A stretch of 7,354 nucleotides of DNA, from NCBI GenBank assembly GCA_030151135.1, contig JASLEQ010000737.1:1-7354 (forward strand), read 5' to 3'. Position numbers and translations under genes: made by a program. Of this stretch, positions 1 through 6,451 are shown piece by piece. This DNA is from Candidatus Sulfotelmatobacter sp. GTDB lineage: Bacteria > Acidobacteriota > Terriglobia > Terriglobales > SbA1. The notes below the pieces were generated by a model. That model ran no database searches, was not told the DNA's origin, and worked only from the letters and a program-made list of their open reading frames with translations. Position 1 is the stretch's first letter. Each line of letters opens with the position of its first letter.

Positions 1-191
1 CCCAGAAAGCGGAGATCGAAAACGAGCTGCTTGCAAATCTCAGGGGTCTGCGCGCAGAAACAACGCTCGCCCCGGCGAAGACCCTCCGCGATGTAAGGAA
101 CAAGCACTTCGCGCAAGGATTCTGAAGTGCGATAGAAAACACAAATGTGATCGCCGTGCTTGAATTGAAATAGCAGAGATTGGCGAAACAT
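1..191 (-). CDS. MEDS-domain sensory protein, N-terminal part (cut by window edge)
   Basis: The first 63 residues of a minus-strand protein are visible and the rest lies left of the window. The start is the ATG at 191-189, preceded by AGGAG with a 6-base spacer. The peptide carries the signature of the MEDS sensory domain, known from DcmR-like regulators of methanogens and methylotrophs. HGDHICVFY is at residues 12-20, and PYIAEGLRRGERC, the helix with the conserved EGL..GE, is at 32-44, followed by a strand and the start of a helix. MEDS proteins are usually cytoplasmic sensors with a DNA-binding, kinase or other output module further along, but that part cannot be seen, so the output is unknown. 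The gene follows the small secreted protein at 328-711 on the same strand after 136 bases. I found no convincing separate promoter, so co-transcription is possible. The domain call is firm; the protein's role is not. Confidence 0.8.
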   Translation of the reverse strand, partial: MFRQSLLFQFKHGDHICVFYRTSESLREVLVPYIAEGLRRGERCFCAQTPEICKQLVFDLRFL

Positions 192-285
192 CTGGAGCTC
201 CTGAATCGGTGTTCAACCGGTAGCCATGCGGCTTTTCGATAATTTAGCACAGGCGCGCAAGTTGTTCTTCGAGCGAGAGGCAGGC

Positions 286-305
286 TTTGTAGGAGATCCT
301 ACGAA
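286..305. repeat. Short inverted repeat between two minus-strand genes
   Basis: GTAGG (289-293) and CCTAC (298-302) form a perfect stem around the loop AGAT, and three further outer pairs, one of them G-T, extend it to 286-305. It lies just downstream of the secreted-protein gene on the minus strand. No T-run follows on either strand, so it is not a standard intrinsic terminator. It may protect an mRNA 3' end or be chance. Confidence 0.3.
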
Positions 306-327
306 CAACGAAGCCGGAACGATTTTT

Positions 328-711
328 CTACTGAGCGGCGGGTTTTCGCAGCGTGAGCGTGAACTGAGCCTGGCATGTTTTGTTGACATCGTCGAAGGCT
401 TCTCCGGTGCGATCGCCTTCGGAGGCCTCGAAATACAGTCCGCGTTTGAGGCGGTCTGGCAGGCCTGTAAAGCGAGCTTTGCCATCGATATTTGTGCTGA
501 CCTCCAGATCCAGCTTGCGGGCACCTGCGAAACCGTAAGAGATGTGAACCTTCACCTTGGCGGCATAAATAGGTTTATTGTCGACGTCGACAATCGTGAA
601 GTCTGCGGAGCACGTGCTGACGCCAGCGTCCACGGCGGGGATAGAGTGCGGGTCGGGTGTTTGGGCGACGGTTGCAGCGACGAAGGCTAGAAGAAGAAGC
701 AGCGTTTTCAT
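328..711 (-). CDS. Small secreted beta-sandwich protein (carboxypeptidase-regulatory/transthyretin-like)
   Basis: A 127-residue protein with a clear Sec signal peptide: MK, a leucine-rich core at residues 4-13, and probable signal peptidase I cleavage after AVA or VAQ near residues 16-17. The mature part of about 110 residues reads as one Ig-like/transthyretin-like beta-sandwich. A strand at 36-42 (ADFTIVD) leads into DNKPIYAAKVKVHI (44-57), and TNIDGKARFTGLP (73-85) is the turn typical of carboxypeptidase-regulatory-like domains. Cys34 and Cys113 sit near the two ends and could form a disulfide after export. No catalytic residues are recognisable, so a structural or binding role in the periplasm or outside the cell is likely. 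No Shine-Dalgarno sequence precedes the ATG; a TATAAT lies 8 bases upstream instead. The exact function is unknown. Confidence 0.78.
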   Translation of the reverse strand: MKTLLLLLAFVAATVAQTPDPHSIPAVDAGVSTCSADFTIVDVDNKPIYAAKVKVHISYGFAGARKLDLEVSTNIDGKARFTGLPDRLKRGLYFEASEGDRTGEAFDDVNKTCQAQFTLTLRKPAAQ

Positions 712-719
712 CGAGGAGA

Positions 720-725
720 ATTATA
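720..725 (-). promoter_or_regulatory. Perfect -10 box (TATAAT) directly before the secreted-protein start
   Basis: On the minus strand TATAAT ends 8 bases before the ATG at 711, so transcription would begin at or within about two bases of the start codon. The -35 position about 17 bases further up (CAGGCT) is a poor match. No purine-rich ribosome-binding sequence lies between the box and the ATG; the intervening bases are TCTCCTCG. Confidence 0.5.
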
Positions 726-792
726 GATCGTAAGTCGTTGAAAGCCTGGTTTCTGAGATGCCCCTAGAATCAACGATGAGGCCGTAAGCACT

Positions 793-888
793 GTCACGGG
801 ATGAGGAGCGATCATTTCGCGTCGGGAATCGCGGCGGATACTCTGACGGCAGAAATGGTCCCTGAAGCCGCAGGGCCCGTCACGGGAT
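793..888 (+). repeat. Pair of direct repeats GTCACGGGAT with a hairpin between
   Basis: GTCACGGGAT occurs at 793-802 and 879-888, 86 bases apart, in the gap between the divergent genes. Just before the second copy, CCCTG (860-864) pairs with CAGGG (871-875) around a 6-base loop, and one mismatch further out two more G-C pairs follow (857-858 with 877-878). No T-run follows, so this is not a terminator. The gap from 726 to 899 holds nothing else I can name, and the short reading frames across it do not look like genes. Confidence 0.35.
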
Positions 889-899
889 CGGTCCAAAAG

Positions 900-936
900 C
901 TTGGTATGGTTGGCATTACGGGTACAGGTTACCAAG
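900..936. promoter_or_regulatory. Inverted repeat upstream of the GGDEF promoter, possible operator
   Basis: CTTGGTA (900-906) and TACCAAG (930-936) are perfect inverse copies with 23 bases between. The arm starts are 30 bases apart, close to three helical turns. The right arm ends five bases before the proposed -35 element, a usual place for an activator site. The bound protein is unknown. Confidence 0.35.
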
Positions 937-941
937 GTTCA

Positions 942-971
942 TTGCTGGCTGACGAAAGTGACCCTTATAAT
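942..971 (+). promoter_or_regulatory. Sigma-70 type promoter of the GAF-GGDEF gene
   Basis: TTGCTG (942-947), an 18-base spacer and a perfect TATAAT (966-971). The -10 is consensus but the -35 keeps only the TTG. Transcription would start near 978, giving a leader of about 35 bases before the ATG at 1013. Confidence 0.6.
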
Positions 972-1012
972 TTTTCAACGCCACCCTTATCTGTGAGGAC
1001 GACAGGATTTCC

Positions 1013-2065
1013 ATGCCTGAGGCCGGGACGCAATTGACTCGTCAGAGCCAGGAATTGACGATATTTCATGACGTCGCCAAAGCGCTCACGTCGTCCCTGG
1101 ACCTCGATTCCATTCTGCAAACAATTATGGAAAAGATGGCGGAGTATTTCCGTCCGGACACATGGTCTTTGTTAATGGTGGACGAGGCGCACGAGGAACT
1201 TTATTTTGCGATCGCCGTCGGGGACAAGGCGGAAGCACTGAAGAATGTGCGCCTGAAACTGGGCGAGGGAATTGCGGGATGGGTCGCAAAGCATGGCGAG
1301 GCGCGGGTTGTTCCGAATGTGAAGAGCGATCCGAATTTTGCCAGCCGGGTGGACGATACGACGAAATGGGAAACCCGATCGGTCATCTGCGTTCCTTTGC
1401 GGTCAAAGTTGCGGGTCTTGGGAGTGATCCAGTTGGTGAATGTCGATATGGATCGCTTCAAGGAGCCGGAACTGTTTTTCCTGCAGGCGCTGTGCGACTA
1501 CGCTGCGATCGCGATCGAGAACGCGAAATGGGTCGAGAAGATCCAGGAATTGACGATCACAGATGACTGCACCGGTCTCTACAACGCACGACACCTTTAT
1601 AAGACGCTGGAGACGGAGGTGTACCGGTCGTCCCGCTTTGGATATGAATTCAGCGTGCTGTTTATCGACCTGGATCACTTCAAGTCGGTCAACGATACGC
1701 ACGGGCACTTGATTGGGAGCAAGCTGCTGGCCGAGATCGGCTACCTGATCAAAGCGCAGTTGCGCTTGATCGACTTTGCTTTCCGGTATGGCGGCGACGA
1801 ATTTGTGGTGCTGCTGCCGCAGACGGGAAAAGATCAGGCTCTTGTGGTCGCGCGCCGTCTCCGCGATGGTTTAAGGGCAAGCTGCTTCTGCAAGGAAGAA
1901 GGATTGAACCTAAATGTCCGGGCCTCGATTGGAGTCGCGACGTATCCGCATGATGCGCACTCGGCGCACGACGTGATCCGCCAGGCGGACGAGATGATGT
2001 ATATGGTCAAGAATTCCACGCGAGACAATATTGGGATCGCCCAGCGGGGAATGCTGAAAGAATAG
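1013..2065 (+). CDS. GAF-GGDEF nucleotide cyclase, candidate Hypr-type (cGAMP-making) enzyme
   Basis: A 350-residue cytoplasmic signalling enzyme. A GAF sensor covers about residues 20-170, with the hallmark GEGIAGWVA at 84-92 and VPNV at 100-103. A linker helix (160-182) leads to a GGDEF domain from about 183 to 345. GGDEF itself is intact (260-264), and FIDLD (217-221), N227 and K224 are kept. RLID at 251-254, five residues before GGDEF, is a complete RxxD product-inhibition site. Aligned without gaps to PleD (D219 = D327, N227 = N335, D262 = E370), the guanine-reading D344 is Ser236 (HGHLIGS in place of the usual HGHxxGD). That swap is the known mark of Hypr GGDEF enzymes such as Geobacter GacA, which make 3',3'-cGAMP. 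GAF presumably gates activity by an unseen ligand; no transmembrane segment is present. The ATG has AGGA five bases upstream. The cyclase call is firm; the product (cGAMP or c-di-GMP) is inferred from one residue. Confidence 0.93.
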   Translation: MPEAGTQLTRQSQELTIFHDVAKALTSSLDLDSILQTIMEKMAEYFRPDTWSLLMVDEAHEELYFAIAVGDKAEALKNVRLKLGEGIAGWVAKHGEARVVPNVKSDPNFASRVDDTTKWETRSVICVPLRSKLRVLGVIQLVNVDMDRFKEPELFFLQALCDYAAIAIENAKWVEKIQELTITDDCTGLYNARHLYKTLETEVYRSSRFGYEFSVLFIDLDHFKSVNDTHGHLIGSKLLAEIGYLIKAQLRLIDFAFRYGGDEFVVLLPQTGKDQALVVARRLRDGLRASCFCKEEGLNLNVRASIGVATYPHDAHSAHDVIRQADEMMYMVKNSTRDNIGIAQRGMLKE

Positions 2066-2093
2066 GGTTGAAATTTCCAAAGCCCACGGTCCC

Positions 2094-2122
2094 AAGCGCC
2101 CTTCCGGCGCTTTTTCTTTTTT
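2094..2122 (+). terminator. Rho-independent terminator of the GAF-GGDEF gene
   Basis: AAGCGCC (2094-2100), loop CTTCC, GGCGCTT (2106-2112), then a T-rich tail to 2122 broken by a single C. It lies 28 bases after the stop codon. AGCCCA (2081-2086) and TGGGCT (2122-2127) can form an outer stem around it. On the minus strand no T-run follows the hairpin, so it should not serve the converging gene equally well. Confidence 0.9.
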
Positions 2123-2207
2123 GGGCTGCCGTCAGTTAGCGAGGAAAATACAAAAGCAGTTCCTCATCGCGAAACACCGGCCCCGAACGACACTGATTCG
2201 AGACGAC

Positions 2208-4691
2208 TCAGGGTTTAACCAGCACGGTCGTGAGTGTGCATGGGCCCGAGCTCGGGGTCAGAGAGCAGAATGGGTTCAGGTAATTCGGCAAATCGGGGAA
2301 GGAAGTCTGCGAAAGGTCTGCGCCTCCGACGAGCGTACTCACATTGTGGACGAGCCCATCGGAACCGGCCACTGCGATGGTAGAGCCGTCGGCGGAGATG
2401 TCGGAGGCAATCGGAGTGGCATTGCCTTGCAATAGGATTCCGCCGGTCGTCGCGCCAAGCTGAAAACTGTAGGTCAGGATGCTGGGGCTGCCCGGGTTCA
2501 CGACATAGAGCAGAGTACCGTCGGGTGAGGCGAAGAAATTTGGAGATCCGTTTGTCGCTGTATTGATGGTCTGACCCAGGTTGACACGGCGTACCGGGTG
2601 AAGCGCATCTGTAAGAGTGAGGAGCTGCGTACAGAGCCCTGGCGTAGGCGTGGTGATGAAAGCGCTGACCAGGTCAAAGCCGGTCGCATCCAGAATGGCG
2701 ACGTGGATGCCGTCAGGAATGGTCTCTCCCAGGGAATCTTGTCCGGCGATGTGCAAGTTGGGGAGCACTCTCATCAGGATTGGGGTGGCAGTAAGCGGAA
2801 GCGTGCCAACGAGTGAATTATTGCAGGTTGCGAAGGCTGAAAGATTCGAGGCGCCACCGCCTGCGCCAGCTTCTGCGATGAACACGAACGCCCCGTTCGG
2901 CGAGAAGCTGATTGCGTTTGCAGGAGTTGTGAGGGCGAACGGCCCTTGCAGCGCCTGCAGCGGCGAATACACGTACAAGGAACTCGCGTTCGTCCCGCCC
3001 ACGATGAAAACCTTCAGCCCGTCTGGAGAGAACGCCGCCAACGTGGCATTCGGGATCGCGACAGCCACGGTTGATCCGGTGGCATTCGTCACATAAACCT
3101 GATTCGGCGTGTGAACGGTATCGGAGAAGACGGCGGAATTTCCATTGGCAGAGACGGCAAGTACTTTTCCGTTGACGCTGCCCAAAGAGGTGAAGGCGCT
3201 GGTGCTGCTGCCGAAGCTGCCTGGATTAATGGACTCCGCGCTGAAGTCGCTTCCAGCATAAAGGCGCACCCCGGCAGGATCGAACAGGAAGGAATTCAAA
3301 GAGATTGGGTTTTGATTTTCCGCCCCGGCGACGGCCTTCGATATCGGGAAGTAGTAGTCGGCGGTGAAACAGTTTTCGGGAAGCTCATGCGCGCATCCCA
3401 CGCTGGTGGCAAAAACACTGGCGGCGGGGGGAGTTCCGGTTGCTAGTACTGAAATTGCGGCTGCAGGCGAGAGTTGAAGCGGATTCGTCAGGCTGCCGGC
3501 GAACTCGATATTCGACGAGTACGCCGGGCCGGGAATGAGCGATTGGCATCCGGCGAAGTTGGGGTACAACGGCTGGAAATAAGCGTTACAGGTGCCAATC
3601 TGCCCTGGCGAGAGCGAAGCCGGTACGAGCGGGAATCCGACGTTGCACGTGGGAGGGGAACACGAGGCAGTCAGCATGGCTGCGCCGGGCGAAGCGACGG
3701 TGACGCCGCAGGATTGCGCGCACCCGGTCGCTAAAGTGACGGCGCCGGGGTTGGAGGATGTCCAAGTCAGCGGAATCTTTGACAGGACAACCGCGCTATT
3801 CGTATTGGGCAACGAGCTGTTACCCATCACATCGGTCACAGTCGCGAAAGCGGTTTGTGCGCCTCCACCCGCTGCCAGCGAGACATTCGTTTGACCCGAA
3901 CCGGCAAATCCCATTTCAAGCGCGACATTCTGCACGGGACAGGTTGAGAAGAAGTCCAGGACCGGGGACGACGCTCCGGCTGCGTTCAGAAGTGTGGGTT
4001 GCTGGAAAGAGGTGCTGGTCGCTCCGCTGGCGGTGGCGTAGATGTAAGTGATCCCTGGCGTATTCGCCGTCGCCGTGGCCTGATTGGTAGGGAAATTAAA
4101 TGTAGAGTTGTTCAGCGCGGTCAAGGTGACGACCGTGGGATTGCTCGCGATCCAGGTAAAAGGGCCAACGGACGCGGTGATGTCGTTGCCCTGGCTGAAG
4201 GCATGGGCCTCCAGAGTCATCGTTTGCGATTGCGACAGGCACGGCTCCTGGATTGGCGCGCCATTGAGCACAACACCTTTCACGATGATGTTATCAATGG
4301 CTGGATGGACAAAAACGTAGGTGGGCACGCTGGTGCCGCCGAGGGCGGTCGCGGTGACCAGGGCTGAGCCGGAGTTTCCGGCCGTGCAGGTTGTGAAGCC
4401 CGCGTCCCAGTGGCCGGCACAGGCGAAACCCGTCGGAGATACGTTGAGGATGGAGGTATCGCTGGAGGTATAGGTAATGGTCGTGGTCAGGTTCGTGCCG
4501 GAGGCAGTCTGGGCCGCGGCGGTGAAACTCATCACGCTTCCGAGCTGCATTGACGTGGGTAAAGACGGCGTCAGAGTGACTTTGCCCGCGTAGAGTGGCG
4601 GACCGGGCTTGCTTCCACCGCAACCGGTGATAGATAGAAGAGCAATAATCGGGAAAAATAGCCAAAGACTGCTCGTACGGGACCTACCCAT
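2208..4691 (-). CDS. Large lipoprotein with Ig-like repeats and a C-terminal beta-propeller
   Basis: The predicted product is 827 residues from the ATG at 4691-4689, which follows GAGGAG at a short spacing. An in-frame ATG at 4709 would add six residues but has no ribosome-binding sequence. The N-terminus is a lipoprotein signal: MGRSR, a hydrophobic core, then the lipobox ITGC with the lipidated Cys at residue 24, followed by GGSKPGPP. Three Ig-like (Big_2-type) regions follow at about 36-130, 131-250 and 254-355, with typical phrases such as YTSSDTSILNVS and LTWTSSNPGAVTL. From about 425 to 805 the sequence looks like a YncE/lactonase-like beta-propeller, with blade phrases near 470, 515, 554, 596, 721 and 766 (for example FSPDGLKVFIVG and ASPDGTLLYVVN). 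It should be anchored in the outer membrane or periplasm. There are many cysteines, several in close pairs, suggesting disulfides. No catalytic residues are recognised; binding or adhesion is possible but not shown. Confidence 0.82.
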   Translation of the reverse strand: MGRSRTSSLWLFFPIIALLSITGCGGSKPGPPLYAGKVTLTPSLPTSMQLGSVMSFTAAAQTASGTNLTTTITYTSSDTSILNVSPTGFACAGHWDAGFTTCTAGNSGSALVTATALGGTSVPTYVFVHPAIDNIIVKGVVLNGAPIQEPCLSQSQTMTLEAHAFSQGNDITASVGPFTWIASNPTVVTLTALNNSTFNFPTNQATATANTPGITYIYATASGATSTSFQQPTLLNAAGASSPVLDFFSTCPVQNVALEMGFAGSGQTNVSLAAGGGAQTAFATVTDVMGNSSLPNTNSAVVLSKIPLTWTSSNPGAVTLATGCAQSCGVTVASPGAAMLTASCSPPTCNVGFPLVPASLSPGQIGTCNAYFQPLYPNFAGCQSLIPGPAYSSNIEFAGSLTNPLQLSPAAAISVLATGTPPAASVFATSVGCAHELPENCFTADYYFPISKAVAGAENQNPISLNSFLFDPAGVRLYAGSDFSAESINPGSFGSSTSAFTSLGSVNGKVLAVSANGNSAVFSDTVHTPNQVYVTNATGSTVAVAIPNATLAAFSPDGLKVFIVGGTNASSLYVYSPLQALQGPFALTTPANAISFSPNGAFVFIAEAGAGGGASNLSAFATCNNSLVGTLPLTATPILMRVLPNLHIAGQDSLGETIPDGIHVAILDATGFDLVSAFITTPTPGLCTQLLTLTDALHPVRRVNLGQTINTATNGSPNFFASPDGTLLYVVNPGSPSILTYSFQLGATTGGILLQGNATPIASDISADGSTIAVAGSDGLVHNVSTLVGGADLSQTSFPDLPNYLNPFCSLTPSSGPCTLTTVLVKP

Positions 4692-4789
4692 GCACTCCTC
4701 TTTATTCATCGTTCATCAGACGCCTGCGACTGCGCGGGTCGTCGCGCACTCATCGCAGCCAGATCATTCAAAAGATTTGGAAAACTTGT

Positions 4790-4818
4790 AGTGTAGAGGC
4801 TGAGGGCGGAATCAGCAA
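4790..4818 (-). promoter_or_regulatory. Possible promoter of the lipoprotein gene
   Basis: On the minus strand TTGCTG (4818-4813), 17 bases, then TACACT (4795-4790). The match to consensus is partial (TTG of the -35; four of six bases of the -10), but the spacing is ideal and the -35 is identical to that of the GAF-GGDEF promoter. The leader would be about 90 bases. Confidence 0.35.
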
Positions 4819-5096
4819 GTTGAAGCGACCTTTGTCGTGCGTCCCTGCGAACCGAAATCCGTCGTTCAATAAAGGATCTCCTCCCGTACACTTCGAAACG
4901 TGGGATGCGCGGTTAGTTCTGGAAGTTCCCTCCGGCTTCGAGGAAATGTCGCGAGACGAAACGACCGCGCCAGCGCAGATCGAGAAGAAAGTTCAGAATC
5001 TCGCGAGGAAGTGCGTCCGCGGCACAAATTCGGCGTCTAATTGTTATCGGGAAGAGCCGTTTTCCCGGTGAACCTGCAACCGCCTAACATTCCAAG
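4819..5096. other. Non-coding stretch between the lipoprotein promoter and the str promoter
   Basis: I see no convincing gene here. The longest plus-strand frame (4820-5071, 83 codons from a TTG) lacks a ribosome-binding site, and its translation resembles no family I know. Two TCGCGA palindromes, near 4950 and 5000, are the only notable local sequence. No tRNA or other known RNA pattern was seen. Confidence 0.4.
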
Positions 5097-5125
5097 TTGA
5101 CGGTCGCGGGAGCGATTGTTATATT
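5097..5125 (+). promoter_or_regulatory. Strong sigma-70 promoter of the str operon
   Basis: TTGACG (5097-5102), exactly 17 bases, then TATATT (5120-5125): five of six matches at both elements. This is the best promoter in the window and fits a heavily expressed ribosomal-protein operon. The predicted start is near 5131-5133, leaving about 400 bases of leader before rpsL. Confidence 0.75.
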
Positions 5126-5218
5126 AAATAGGTTCCGCGAGTTCATCCAGGCTTGCTGTGTGCCGCAACTTTCTGTGAACGTGTGCAGGGAGTCGCGGTG
5201 GAGCTTTAGAGAAACAGG

Positions 5219-5247
5219 GTTTCCGAATACGAGTAGAGTTCGGAAGC
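5219..5247 (+). promoter_or_regulatory. Leader stem-loop 1
   Basis: TTCCGAA (5221-5227) pairs perfectly with TTCGGAA (5239-5245) around an 11-base loop. One G-T and one G-C pair extend the stem to nine pairs. Confidence 0.5.
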
Positions 5248-5274
5248 ATTCCTCGCTGAAACGTACCTGCGGCG

Positions 5275-5296
5275 CCTTTCGCCCTTATGCGAAAGG
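5275..5296 (+). promoter_or_regulatory. Leader stem-loop 2
   Basis: CCTTTCGC (5275-5282) pairs perfectly with GCGAAAGG (5289-5296) around the six-base loop CCTTAT. This eight-pair stem is the most clear-cut hairpin in the leader. It is followed by ATATGCAGGG, not a T-run. Confidence 0.55.
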
Positions 5297-5326
5297 ATAT
5301 GCAGGGCAAGGCTGACGAAACGGAGT

Positions 5327-5349
5327 GCCCCCGGAGTTTGGCCGGGCGC
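5327..5349 (+). promoter_or_regulatory. Leader stem-loop 3
   Basis: CCCGG (5330-5334) pairs with CCGGG (5342-5346) around a seven-base loop. After one C-C mismatch, two more G-C pairs extend the stem outward. Confidence 0.4.
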
Positions 5350-5532
5350 CACCGTCGGACGGCGTAAGTCTTAAAGGGAATCCAGAATCTCTCGTCAGGG
5401 CGCGTGTGCGACTGGCTGCGCAAGAGACGAGAAGTAATGGCCGGGAAGATTCGGTCATGCACACGGATGCGTATCCGAAACTGTGGATGGAATGCCTGCG
5501 CCGGTTTGAGTGCGCGGCAAGGAGTGGCAACA

Positions 5533-5908
5533 GTGCCTACGTTTAATCAGTTGGTGGCCCAGGGCCGGAAGCGGCCTCGTTACAAGACGGCGAGCCCTGC
5601 ATTGCAGGGATGTCCGCAGAAGCGCGGCGTTTGCACGCGCGTGTACACGCAGACCCCGAAGAAGCCGAACTCGGCTTTGCGGAAGGTGGCACGTGTGCGG
5701 CTGACGAACGGCATTGAAGTTACGACGTATATCCCCGGAGTCGGGCACAACTTGCAGGAGCACTCGATTGTGCTGATCCGCGGTGGCCGCGTGAAGGATC
5801 TACCGGGCGTGCGCTATCACGTGATTCGCGGGACGCTGGATGCGGTCGGTGTTGCAAACCGCATGCAGGGACGCTCGAAGTACGGAGCGAAGAGACCGAA
5901 AAAAGGCT

Positions 5909-5910
<2 letters not shown>
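5533..5910 (+). CDS. rpsL: 30S ribosomal protein S12
   Basis: Full-length S12, 125 residues (family about 124), starting at a GTG with AAGGAG eight bases upstream. S12 sits at the decoding centre of the 30S subunit and helps control codon-anticodon accuracy. The diagnostic core is intact: [20 protein letters not shown] (27-46), then SALRK, and GHNLQEHS (71-78), [14 protein letters not shown] (83-96) and RSKYGAKRP near the end. The residues whose mutation gives streptomycin resistance or dependence in Escherichia coli (mature K42, K87, P90; here K43, K88, P91) are wild type, and the aspartate methylthiolated in many bacteria is present (D89). The frame stays open upstream from 5404, but the extra residues do not resemble S12, so the GTG is the start. 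It is the first gene of the str operon, 64 bases before rpsG. Confidence 0.98.
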
Positions 5911-6445
<535 letters not shown>

Positions 6446-6451
6446 GGAGCC

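Larger units (their letters stand above)
5132..5532 (+). promoter_or_regulatory. Long structured 5' leader of the str operon
   Basis: About 400 bases separate the predicted transcription start from the GTG of rpsL, with no recognisable protein gene. At least three good stem-loops lie in its middle third (listed separately). None has a T-run, so classic attenuation by an intrinsic terminator is not evident. I checked by eye for cobalamin, TPP and c-di-GMP riboswitch cores and for RNase P RNA and found none. It may be an autoregulatory ribosomal-protein leader, but that is inference. Confidence 0.45.

Noticed and set aside
3..125. Plus-strand open frame from the left edge, rich in charged residues
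   Set aside because: The opposite strand encodes an unmistakable MEDS domain with a good ribosome-binding site.
226..690. 154-codon plus-strand reading frame
   Set aside because: It lies opposite the secreted-protein gene, which has a clear signal peptide and beta-sandwich pattern; the plus-strand translation looks like an antisense shadow.
708..935. 75-codon minus-strand frame whose stop overlaps the ATG of the secreted protein
   Set aside because: The overlap looks like translational coupling, but the peptide resembles nothing known and the TATAAT box of the next gene lies inside it.
2141..2165. Terminator for the minus-strand lipoprotein gene (GAGGAA/TTCCTC hairpin)
   Set aside because: Six-base stem with a 13-base loop and no T-run after it on the minus strand; too weak to call.
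4820..5071. 83-codon plus-strand frame starting at TTG
   Set aside because: No ribosome-binding site, rare start codon, no recognisable family and no clear coding bias.
5289..5350. Possible c-di-GMP (GEMM) riboswitch, because of AGGGCAA and GAAA followed by GAGTG
   Set aside because: The required AAACC and GCAAAGCC core is absent, so the likeness is fragmentary.
5299..5367. 22-codon leader peptide before rpsL
   Set aside because: The AGGA is only one base from its ATG, and the peptide has no runs of one amino acid that would suggest attenuation.
5366..5440. Possible cobalamin riboswitch, because of TTAAAGGGAATCC
   Set aside because: No GGTGxxAATCC segment and no B12 box follow; the short match is probably chance.
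5404..5532. In-frame upstream extension of rpsL
   Set aside because: S12 normally begins at MPTxNQLV; the extra residues do not look like S12, and the GTG has AAGGAG at eight bases.
5457..5546. 29-codon frame overlapping the rpsL start
   Set aside because: Weak ribosome-binding sequence and no recognisable product; rpsL has its own strong site.
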